Assembly: GCA_015485495.1 (NCBI GenBank)
Contig: WFTL01000172.1
Span: 21,135-85,134, forward strand
Source: Planctomycetaceae bacterium
Lineage (GTDB): Bacteria > Planctomycetota > Planctomycetia > Planctomycetales > Planctomycetaceae
DNA: 64,000 nucleotides
Direction: 5' to 3'
Shown: piece by piece, positions 1 through 7,268 of the stretch
Layout: every line of letters begins with the position of its first letter
Position numbering within the stretch: the stretch's first letter is position 1
The notes under the pieces: model-generated
Databases searched by the model: none
Told to the model about the DNA's origin: nothing
The model's input: the letters and a program-made list of their open reading frames with translations, nothing else
Made by a program: the position numbers and the translations under genes

Positions 1-408
1 GCCATTGTGGGTGAAGAAGGAGCCAGTCGAGCGGACTACACGGCCAGCGAAGACGACAATGTGCTGGTGACGGGCGTTCAGGAAGATCGCTGCGCGCTGG
101 GGTATTTCGGCTACGCTTACTATGCGGAAAATCGGGACCGTCTGAAACTTGTGGCTGTCGACAACGGGAGCGGCCCGGTGGCTCCGTCCGAAGAAACCGT
201 TCGCAACGGGACGTATGCTCCGCTGTCACGGCCGCTGTATCTGTATGTTCGCCGACCGGCGCTGTCTCGTCCGGAAGTCCGAATGTTTCTGGAGTTCTAT
301 CTGGACAACGTGGCTGCCCTGTGCCAGGAGGTCGGTTACGTGCCGGTTTCCGATCAGGTGGCTCAGGAAAATCGGCGGATCCTCGAAGAGGCGGCAGCCG
401 GTTCCTGA
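1..408 (+). CDS. pstS: Phosphate ABC transporter substrate-binding protein PstS, C-terminal part (5' truncated by window)
   Basis: The reading frame is open from base 1, so this is the 3' end of a gene starting upstream. The visible 135 residues include a stretch around ALGYFGYAYYAENRD and a tail typical of the second lobe of PstS, the periplasmic phosphate-binding component of the PstSCAB transporter. The assignment rests mainly on context: pstC begins 16 bases after the stop and pstA, pstB and phoU follow on the same strand. The signal peptide and most phosphate ligands would lie outside the window, so only the C-terminal lobe can be judged. It is inferred to be the first transporter gene of the operon. 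Confidence 0.85.
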   Translation, partial: AIVGEEGASRADYTASEDDNVLVTGVQEDRCALGYFGYAYYAENRDRLKLVAVDNGSGPVAPSEETVRNGTYAPLSRPLYLYVRRPALSRPEVRMFLEFYLDNVAALCQEVGYVPVSDQVAQENRRILEEAAAGS

Positions 409-423
409 ACGAAAGGCCGTGTC

Positions 424-1380
424 ATGAGTTCAGCATCTGCTGATCTCTCCGTATCCGGGTCGGGGCCTTCCGGTCCGTCTGCAGGGGCGCCGGCGTCCGG
501 GCGCTGGCGTGGTCTGGAAGGTGGCATTCATCTGTTCCTTCTGGGCTGTGCCGCCGTTTCCGTCGTCACGACCGTGTCCATCGTGGTGATTCTGGCGGTC
601 GAATCGGCCCGTTTTTTTCTCGACGTGTCCGTCGTCGAGTTTCTGACGGACACCCGCTGGACACCGCTGCTGAAACCGCAGCATTTCGGCATTCTTCCTC
701 TGCTGTGCGGGACGATCCTGGTGGCTGTGGGGTCGATGTGCGTGTCCGTTCCGATCGGACTGGGGACGGCCATCTTTCTCAGCGAATACGCTCCGGGGCG
801 TCTGCGGGAAGTGATTCGGCCGGTTGTGGAGATTCTGGCCGGGATACCGTCCGTGGTGTACGGGTATTTCGCGGTGGTGACCATTTCTCCTGTGGTGCGG
901 TGGGTGTTTCCGGGAACAGGGGTGTTCAACGCGGCCAGTGCGTGCGTCGTGGTGGGAGTGATGACGCTGCCCATGATCATTTCGCTCAGTGAAGACGCGC
1001 TGCGGGCCGTGCCGCGTTCCCTGCGTCAGGGAGCCTACGCGCTGGGGGCGACCAAATATGAAGTGACCGTCCAGGTGGTGGTTCCGGCGGCCATGTCGGG
1101 AATCGTGGCTTCGTTTCTTCTGGCGGTGTCCCGGGCGATCGGAGAAACCATGGCGGTGTCTCTGGCTGCCGGCAAGACTCCCCGGCTTACTCTGAATCCG
1201 CTGGAGAGCGTGCAGACGATGACATCGTATATCGTGCAGATCAGTCAGGGGGACACGCCGGCCGGGACGCCGGAGTACCGCACGCTGTTTGCCGTGGGAC
1301 TGGTGCTGTTCGTGATGACTCTGCTGATCAATCTGCTGGCTCAGTGGTTCCTCGGACGCGTGCGGGAGAAATACGAATGA
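424..1380 (+). CDS. pstC: Phosphate ABC transporter permease PstC
   Basis: A 318-residue inner-membrane permease. After a Ser/Pro/Gly-rich cytoplasmic N-terminus it has a first membrane helix at about residues 37-60 and a run of further hydrophobic helices. The ABC permease cytoplasmic loop is visible near residues 200-245 as ALGATKYEVTVQVVVPAAMSG followed by SRAIGETMAV, the EAA-like contact site for PstB. It pairs with PstA to form the phosphate channel. A GAAAGG-like ribosome site precedes the ATG at 424. The stop overlaps the pstA start as ATGA, indicating translational coupling. Confidence 0.95.
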   Translation: MSSASADLSVSGSGPSGPSAGAPASGRWRGLEGGIHLFLLGCAAVSVVTTVSIVVILAVESARFFLDVSVVEFLTDTRWTPLLKPQHFGILPLLCGTILVAVGSMCVSVPIGLGTAIFLSEYAPGRLREVIRPVVEILAGIPSVVYGYFAVVTISPVVRWVFPGTGVFNAASACVVVGVMTLPMIISLSEDALRAVPRSLRQGAYALGATKYEVTVQVVVPAAMSGIVASFLLAVSRAIGETMAVSLAAGKTPRLTLNPLESVQTMTSYIVQISQGDTPAGTPEYRTLFAVGLVLFVMTLLINLLAQWFLGRVREKYE

Positions 1381-2252
1381 CGTCCACGACCGGTCAGCGG
1401 CGACGGCAGCGTATCCGCATCCTGTCGTTCGTCTTTTTCTCGGCCTGTCTGGCCGCTTCGATTGTGTGCGTCGGGATGCTGTTCGTGCTGCTGTGGAGTG
1501 TGATGCGGGACGGCGTGCACTGGCTGGACGCTGACTTTCTCACACGTTTTCCGTCGCGTTTTCCCGACCGGGCCGGCATCCGTTCGGCTCTGTTCGGCAG
1601 TTTGTGGCTGACCGGGCTGACAGCCCTGTTCGCTCTTCCGATCGGCGTGGGAGCCGCGGTGTATCTGGAGGAATACGCGGGGAATTCCTGGTGGCGGCGG
1701 CTGATTCAGCTCAACATTTCCAACCTGGCGGGGGTTCCGTCGATCGTGTATGGAATTCTGGGGCTGGGGCTGTTCGTGCAGCAGATGGCTCTGGGACGCA
1801 GCGTGTTGTCCGGGGCACTGACACTGTCTCTGGTGGTTCTGCCGATCGTCATTCTGGCCACTCAGGAAGCACTGCGGGGCATTCCCGATTCCATTCGCCA
1901 CGCGTCGTATGCTCTGGGAGCCACGCGCTGGCAGACGGTGTGGCACCAGGTGCTTCCGGCGGCCCTGCCGGGAATCATGACGGGCGTCATTCTGGCGCTG
2001 TCGCGGGCGATCGGTGAAGCGGCGCCTCTGGTGGCCGTGGGAGCGGTGGCGTTCGTTCGTTTCGTGCCGACCAGCCTGATGGATCCGTTTACGGCTTTGC
2101 CGATCCAGATTTTCGACTGGTCGGGCCGCCCGAAAGCGGAATTTCGGGAGATTGCAGCGGCGGCCATCATTGTTCTTCTGGCGATGCTCATCACGATGAA
2201 TACGATGGCCGTTTTCGTGAGGTATCGGTTCGGGCGGCGGATTCGCTGGTGA
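1377..2252 (+). CDS. pstA: Phosphate ABC transporter permease PstA
   Basis: A 291-residue permease, second half of the phosphate channel. Hydrophobic helices alternate with the permease loop containing SYALGATRWQTVWHQVLPAA and SRAIGEAAPLV, matching the EAA-like region of PstA. The ATG at 1377 overlaps the pstC stop (ATGA). An in-frame GTG at 1344 exists but lies within pstC and would add 11 residues that look like a pstC shadow, so the ATG is preferred. It acts with PstC, PstB and PstS in high-affinity phosphate import. Confidence 0.95.
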   Translation: MTSTTGQRRRQRIRILSFVFFSACLAASIVCVGMLFVLLWSVMRDGVHWLDADFLTRFPSRFPDRAGIRSALFGSLWLTGLTALFALPIGVGAAVYLEEYAGNSWWRRLIQLNISNLAGVPSIVYGILGLGLFVQQMALGRSVLSGALTLSLVVLPIVILATQEALRGIPDSIRHASYALGATRWQTVWHQVLPAALPGIMTGVILALSRAIGEAAPLVAVGAVAFVRFVPTSLMDPFTALPIQIFDWSGRPKAEFREIAAAAIIVLLAMLITMNTMAVFVRYRFGRRIRW

Positions 2253-2321
2253 TTGCGAGACAATCGGTCGGCCCGGGACGGTCCGGACGGATTCGTTTCA
2301 GAAATGTGAGTTTCAGAGCGG

Positions 2322-3200
2322 ATGAATTCAGGCGAACGACAGGGCGACGATTCTGTGGGAATTCCGGTGCCTTCGGTCCCGGACGGGGTCTCAGTCCGCC
2401 CATCGGGGCAGCCTGAGGACGAACACGACGCCGGGACGGAAATGCCGGCGGTCCGGATGAGCACACGGAATCTGTGCGTGTACTACGGTGATGTTCAGGC
2501 TCTGGACCACATCAGCCTGGACGTGCCGAAAAACCGCGTCACGGCTCTGATCGGACCGTCGGGCTGCGGGAAGTCGACGTTCCTGAGATGTCTGAACCGC
2601 ATGAACGACATGATCGACGATGTGCGGGTGACGGGAGACGTTCTGCTGGACGGGGAGGACATTTACAGCCCGGGAACAGATGTGGTGCATCTGCGCAAGC
2701 GTGTGGGGATGGTGTTTCAGAAGTCCAACCCGTTTCCCAAATCGATTTTCGACAACGTGGCGTACGGTCCGCGGCTGTCGGGGGTCCGCGACCGTGGCGA
2801 ACTGCTGGGACTTGTGGAACGGTCGCTGCGGCGATCGGCGCTGTGGGACGAAGTGAAAGACCGGCTGCACGAATCGGCGCTGCAGCTTTCCGGAGGTCAG
2901 CAGCAGCGTCTGTGCATCGCCCGGGCTCTGGCGACCCGTCCGGAAGTGCTGCTGATGGATGAACCGGCTTCAGCGCTGGATCCGGCGTCCACGGCGCGCA
3001 TCGAAGACCTGATTTTCGAGCTGCGGGATTCCTACACGATCGTCATCGTGACTCACAACATGCAGCAGGCGGCCCGTGTGTCCGATCACACGGCCTTCTT
3101 TTACGAAGGACGGCTGATTGAAGCCGGTCCGACGAAACGTCTGTTCACGACTCCGGCGGAAAAACAGACGGAAGACTACATCACCGGCAGGTTCGGATAG
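2322..3200 (+). CDS. pstB: Phosphate ABC transporter ATP-binding protein PstB
   Basis: A 292-residue ATPase energising the PstCA channel. Walker A is GPSGCGKST at residues 78-86. The signature LSGGQQQR and Walker [14 protein letters not shown] follow, and the H-loop is in IVTHNMQQA. The PstB hallmark CLNRMND after Walker A is present. The first 40 or so residues before [10 protein letters not shown] are an acidic, Pro/Gly-rich extension not found in most PstB proteins; translation might start at internal Met41 or Met46. It is separated from pstA by 69 bases and followed by phoU after two bases, so it is part of the same operon. Confidence 0.95.
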   Translation: MNSGERQGDDSVGIPVPSVPDGVSVRPSGQPEDEHDAGTEMPAVRMSTRNLCVYYGDVQALDHISLDVPKNRVTALIGPSGCGKSTFLRCLNRMNDMIDDVRVTGDVLLDGEDIYSPGTDVVHLRKRVGMVFQKSNPFPKSIFDNVAYGPRLSGVRDRGELLGLVERSLRRSALWDEVKDRLHESALQLSGGQQQRLCIARALATRPEVLLMDEPASALDPASTARIEDLIFELRDSYTIVIVTHNMQQAARVSDHTAFFYEGRLIEAGPTKRLFTTPAEKQTEDYITGRFG

Positions 3201-3202
3201 AC

Positions 3203-3913
3203 ATGACCATTCACTTCGAACGGGATCTGGAATCTCTGGGGCACCAGGTGCTGGCTCAGTCAGCCCTCGTGGAAGAGATGATCCGGAAGGCCGGACGGGC
3301 GATTCGCAGCATGCGCCCGGAACTCATTTCAGAGATCATCGACGCGGAACTGCGCGTGGACGAAAACGAAGTCCAGATCGAAGAACAGTGCCTGAAGATT
3401 CTGGCTCTGCACCAGCCGGTGGCCCGGGATCTGCGGCGGACGGCCATCATTCTGAAAATCAACAACGATCTGGAACGGATGGCCGATCTGGCGGTGAACA
3501 TGGCCGAACGGGCCCAGACGCTCGCTGAATTTCCGGAGATGGAGGTTCCGGAGGCTCTGGAATGCATGATTCAGGTGACGGTGGAAATGGTCAAACAGGC
3601 CCTGGACGCTCTGGTGCAGCTGGATGTGTCTGCGGCCCGGGATGTCTGCCGACGTGACGATCAGGTGGATGATCTGAACCGGGAAGTGATCGGCGAGCTG
3701 GAAGACGTGATGAAGCAGCAGCCGGACCGGATTCGGGCGGCCCTGTCGCTGTTTTCCGCGTCGCGTCATGTGGAACGCATTGCCGATCATGCCACCAACA
3801 TTGCAGAAGACGTTGTCTATCTGGTCGATGGCGACATCGCCCGGCACAAACATGATCTGAATCCCCGCGTTTCAGATGCCGCCGGGGCCGATTCCGCCAC
3901 TGACGCGACGTGA
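3203..3913 (+). CDS. phoU: Phosphate transport regulator PhoU
   Basis: A 236-residue all-helical protein with two PhoU repeats. It opens with a typical MTIHFERDLESLGHQVLAQS start, and metal-site-like acidic motifs appear in NDLERMADLAVNMAERA and in the second repeat in RHVERIADHATNIAEDV. PhoU links the Pst transporter to the PhoR/PhoB two-component system and represses the Pho response when phosphate is abundant. It starts immediately after pstB and ends 10 bases before the regulator gene, consistent with cotranscription. The last 20 residues are a low-complexity Ala/Asp tail. No PhoR kinase is seen in the window. Confidence 0.94.
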   Translation: MTIHFERDLESLGHQVLAQSALVEEMIRKAGRAIRSMRPELISEIIDAELRVDENEVQIEEQCLKILALHQPVARDLRRTAIILKINNDLERMADLAVNMAERAQTLAEFPEMEVPEALECMIQVTVEMVKQALDALVQLDVSAARDVCRRDDQVDDLNREVIGELEDVMKQQPDRIRAALSLFSASRHVERIADHATNIAEDVVYLVDGDIARHKHDLNPRVSDAAGADSATDAT

Positions 3914-3923
3914 GTGGAGCGCG

Positions 3924-4613
3924 GTGCCTGAAGTACTCATCATCGAAGACGACCGGGATCTGTCGGATATTCTGGCCTACAACCTGAAACAGGCCGGGTA
4001 TGAGGTGCGTGTGGCCTGTGACGGGCGGGACGGTCTGCATCAGGCCCGCTGTCGTCGGCCGGACGTGGTGATTCTCGATGTCATGCTGCCGGTGATCGAC
4101 GGGCTGGAAGTCTGTCGACGCCTGCGGGCCGATCCGGCCCAGCGCGATGTGCCTGTCGTGATGCTGACCGCCCGGTCGGAAGAACGAGATCACGTGGCCG
4201 GACTGGCCATTGGAGCGGACGATTATGTCACCAAGCCGTTCAGCGTCAGGATTCTTCTCGAACGGATTCGTGCTCTGCTGCGGCGCCGACGCGAATCGGC
4301 CGAACCGGGGGATGTCCTGCAGAGTCAGGGGGTCGTTCTGGATCGGTGTCGGCACACGGTGACCGTGAATGGCACGTTCGTGGAACTGACGCGCAGCGAG
4401 TTCGCTCTGCTGGAAGTGCTGATTCGACAGCCGGGCCGGGCGTTCACTCGCGGAGAACTCATCGATTCAGGACTCGGGGACGTGCTGGTTCTGGAACGAA
4501 CGATCGACGTGCACATTCGGGCGATTCGCAGAAAACTGGGGCCGGCCGCGGCGCTGATTGAAACCGTGCGGGGTGTGGGGTACCGGTTTCGCGATCCGCG
4601 GCGATCCGGGTGA
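3924..4613 (+). CDS. phoB: PhoB-like winged-helix response regulator
   Basis: A 229-residue OmpR/PhoB-family regulator. The receiver domain has the acidic pocket IIEDDRD near the N-terminus, phospho-acceptor Asp in VVILDVMLP, Thr in VMLTARS and Lys in DDYVTKPFS. The C-terminal winged helix ends in ETVRGVGYRF, the usual OmpR-family wing. The GTG at 3924 follows a GGAG and lies just after the phoU stop; an ATG at 3876 would overlap phoU by 38 bases and add residues unlike a receiver N-terminus. Placement after pst-phoU suggests control of the phosphate regulon, although the cognate kinase is not visible here. Confidence 0.88.
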   Translation: MPEVLIIEDDRDLSDILAYNLKQAGYEVRVACDGRDGLHQARCRRPDVVILDVMLPVIDGLEVCRRLRADPAQRDVPVVMLTARSEERDHVAGLAIGADDYVTKPFSVRILLERIRALLRRRRESAEPGDVLQSQGVVLDRCRHTVTVNGTFVELTRSEFALLEVLIRQPGRAFTRGELIDSGLGDVLVLERTIDVHIRAIRRKLGPAAALIETVRGVGYRFRDPRRSG

Positions 4614-4662
4614 AGTGCGGTCCGTCCGGAAAAGCGGCGGCAGATGTCAGACGCACGATTGT

Positions 4663-5688
4663 TCAGGACGGGAGCGTTCCGCTGACAAGAGCCCGTCGGG
4701 CACAGCCGGCGGCACCGATGAACCCGGCGTCGCTGCCCAGGGAGGCATAATCGATGCGGATTTCGCGCGCCAGCGTGGGAAACGTGCGTGCCTGGAATTC
4801 CTGGGCAACGCGTTCGAGAAACCGGCGGCCCAGAGCCGTTTCGTGACGTCCGAAGGTCATGGCGCCGCCCAGAAGGACGATTTCCGGATCGATCACATGG
4901 ACCGCCGATGTGATGCCCGTGCCCAGGCAGCGCGCCATTTCCATGATGAGTTCACTGGCGAGTTCATCGCCGGCTTCCGCTTCTTCGGCGATGATCAGAG
5001 GCGACAGTTCGGTGTGATCGTCCAGACGGGCGGTGACCGTTGATGAACGGCCGCTGTCGATGGCTTCACGAAACATCCGCAGCAGGGCGGTGGCACTGCA
5101 GTAGGCTTCCAGAGTGCCGTATTGTCCGCTGTTGCAGTACCGGCCGTTGTCCATTTCGATGACCACGTGTCCGCATTCGGACCCGTGGGAATGGGCCCCT
5201 TCGATGATGGCATCGTCGATGATGATGCCGCCTCCCAGACCGGTGCCCAGGGTGTAGAACACGAGGCTGCGGGCTTCCCGGGCGGATCCGGCCCAGTATT
5301 CTCCGTAAGCGGCCGCGTTGGCATCGTTCTGCAGAATGGTCGGGCGCTGGAGGCGGTCCGCCAGACGCTGGCGAATCGGGTATTCATCCCAGCCAGGAAG
5401 ATTGGTGGGATCCAGAAGGCGGCCGGCCGGAATGTCCATGGGACCGGGGGTGGCCAGGCCGACGGCGGCGACGTCGCTGAGCGTGCAGCCGGCCGTTTCC
5501 AGCACCTGCTGCGCGGCGCGAACAAGCTGATCGACGCCGTGATCGGGACCGCGTTCTCGTTCCGTGGGAACACGTGTGTGCGCGACGACCGTGGTGTCGT
5601 CCCGGACAAGACCGGCTTTGATGCCGGTGCCGCCCAGATCGAGACCGAGAAACAGACGGGACGACGCGGATTGCTCTCCGGCTGCCAT
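4663..5688 (-). CDS. ROK family sugar kinase (glucokinase-like)
   Basis: A 341-residue ROK kinase, expected to phosphorylate glucose or a related hexose in the cytoplasm. The phosphate loop is LDLGGTGIKAG near residues 16-26, the catalytic Asp sits in QNDANAAAYGEY, and GTGLGGGIIID follows. The ROK zinc motif is normally CxCGxxGCxE, but here it reads CNSGQYGTLE, so only the first Cys remains although the preceding His (CGHVVIE) is kept. Starting at the ATG at 5688 gives a normal-length protein; a 121-residue upstream extension is open but looks non-coding. It converges with the PhoB-like gene; no sugar pathway genes are adjacent. Confidence 0.88.
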   Translation of the reverse strand: MAAGEQSASSRLFLGLDLGGTGIKAGLVRDDTTVVAHTRVPTERERGPDHGVDQLVRAAQQVLETAGCTLSDVAAVGLATPGPMDIPAGRLLDPTNLPGWDEYPIRQRLADRLQRPTILQNDANAAAYGEYWAGSAREARSLVFYTLGTGLGGGIIIDDAIIEGAHSHGSECGHVVIEMDNGRYCNSGQYGTLEAYCSATALLRMFREAIDSGRSSTVTARLDDHTELSPLIIAEEAEAGDELASELIMEMARCLGTGITSAVHVIDPEIVLLGGAMTFGRHETALGRRFLERVAQEFQARTFPTLAREIRIDYASLGSDAGFIGAAGCARRALVSGTLPS

Positions 5689-6228
5689 GAAAACGATTCT
5701 TTGACTGCTGCTGGTGTCGGCGGGGGGATCCGGGTTGGACGGTCCGGTCTTCACATGACCGGATTTCGGGCTCCTTCGGGAAGGTGCGGAGTATAGCCGT
5801 CCGGCTGCATCTGTCAGCGCTGCGGTCCGGCCGACGCGGTTCTCATCCGGCCACGCCCCGATCGTGAGAATTCCCGTCAAAACCATCTGCCGTGTTCCTG
5901 TTCCGTTCAGAACACACACGGAGTTCGGGGCCTCACCTGCGACGTCCGGTCGGACTCTCCGCGACCCCGTTTCCGCATCGTCCGGACAGCAACGGCGCCC
6001 GACGGCGGCCGGACACAGAACGGCCGGCAGCGTGGTGCGAATCGGACGCACGGAAGTCCTGCCGGCAGACGGTCGACCATCCTGCGTTCCGGCGGGCCGG
6101 TCCGTCTGTTTCCCGGTTTCTGTTCGAGAAAAGACCGAACTGGCTTCCCGGCAGCCGGTCTTCTACGATGACAGTGGCCGAAGTGTGTTCGGTTTTTCCA
6201 TACGTTTGAAACACCAGGTTCCGGTTCG
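5689..6228. other. Intergenic region between divergent ROK kinase and radical SAM genes
   Basis: This 540-base stretch separates the leftward ROK kinase from the rightward radical SAM gene and should contain both promoters. Open frames cross it (for example 5864-6400 on +), but their translations are Arg/Pro/Ser-rich and resemble no protein family, so they are treated as chance open frames of high-G+C DNA. No tRNA, terminator hairpin or clear -35/-10 pair was found. An AT-richer patch lies just before 6229. Confidence 0.5.
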
Positions 6229-7164
6229 ATGGGGCGTCGTCATTCTTCTGAGCAGGGAGGGACCGGGCCGTCGTCAGCGGATTCTGCTGAAGAGCTGCCG
6301 AAGGTCTGGCGGCTGCACGACCGGCAGTTCGAACAGTGCCGTTATGTCTACCCGGTCGTGTCGCGCCGCAGTGAAGGCCTTTCGATCGGCATCAATCTGA
6401 ATCCGGACCGAGTGTGCAATTTCGACTGCGTCTACTGTCAGGTGGATCGCCGGTCTCAGTCGGACGTGCGCTTCGTGGACACGGAGCGTCTGCTGGCGGA
6501 ACTGGAACAGATTCTGGACGAAGCGGTTTCCGGTGCGATTTACGAACATGAACGTCTGGTTTCCACGCCGCGGTCGCTGCGGCGGCTGAACGACATTGCC
6601 TTCAGCGGAGACGGGGAACCGACAACGTTCGTCAATTTCGATGAAATCGTGGAAGCCGTGGCGGATCGGCGCCGCCGCCTGGCGAGTTCGGATGTGCGTC
6701 TGATTCTGATCACCAATGCATCCATGCTGCATCGACCGACGGTGAAACGGGCTCTGGAGATTTTCGACCGCAGCAACGGGCAGATCTGGGCCAAGCTGGA
6801 CGCCGGCACCGCCGGGTACTTTGCTGAGGTGGATCGTACGCCGGTTCCGTTTCAGCAGATTCTGGACAACATCACTCAGACAGCCCGAATCCGACCGGTT
6901 GTGATTCAGAGTCTGTTCATGAACCTTGGCGGTACACCGCCGTCTTCCGAAGAAATCGATGCCTGGTGCGATCGGCTGAACGACATTCAGGCCGACGGCG
7001 GCCAGATCGAATTCGTGCAGGTGTACTCGGTGGCCCGGCGTCCGGCGGAATCCTTCGTGACGCCGCTGGATCTGCCCCGACTGGAACAGATCGCTCAGCA
7101 GGCCCGCGAGCGCTGTTCCCTTTCAGTACGGGTGTATCCGGGCATGGCGGCCGCCGCTTCCTGA
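6229..7164 (+). CDS. Radical SAM protein (COG0731-like, wyosine-related family)
   Basis: A 311-residue radical SAM enzyme. The iron-sulfur motif is CNFDCVYC at residues 63-70 (CxxxCxxC), preceded by GLSIGINLNPDRV and followed by the Gly-rich SAM-binding segment AFSGDGEPT. The layout resembles the bacterial relatives of the tRNA wyosine-synthesis radical SAM proteins (COG0731), whose substrate in bacteria is not established. No SPASM-like second cluster is seen. The first 25 residues are Ser/Gly-rich and may be unstructured; a downstream start is possible. It is a lone gene, convergent with the phosphatase gene. Confidence 0.85.
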   Translation: MGRRHSSEQGGTGPSSADSAEELPKVWRLHDRQFEQCRYVYPVVSRRSEGLSIGINLNPDRVCNFDCVYCQVDRRSQSDVRFVDTERLLAELEQILDEAVSGAIYEHERLVSTPRSLRRLNDIAFSGDGEPTTFVNFDEIVEAVADRRRRLASSDVRLILITNASMLHRPTVKRALEIFDRSNGQIWAKLDAGTAGYFAEVDRTPVPFQQILDNITQTARIRPVVIQSLFMNLGGTPPSSEEIDAWCDRLNDIQADGGQIEFVQVYSVARRPAESFVTPLDLPRLEQIAQQARERCSLSVRVYPGMAAAAS

Positions 7165-7268
7165 CCGGACAGTCCGACGCGACTGCCCGGTGAGCCGGCC
7201 GGCAGGGGCGACATGGGTGTTGTGTGCCGTGCGTGTTCCGCAGCGGGCGGACGGCCCGTTCTTTGGAG

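Noticed and set aside
5689..6051. N-terminal extension of the ROK kinase
   Set aside because: The family starts at the ATP loop a few residues after the ATG at 5688; the extension has random-like composition.
5864..6400. Plus-strand open frame before and into the radical SAM gene
   Set aside because: Arg/Ser/Gly-rich with no family pattern; it overlaps a well-supported gene in another frame.
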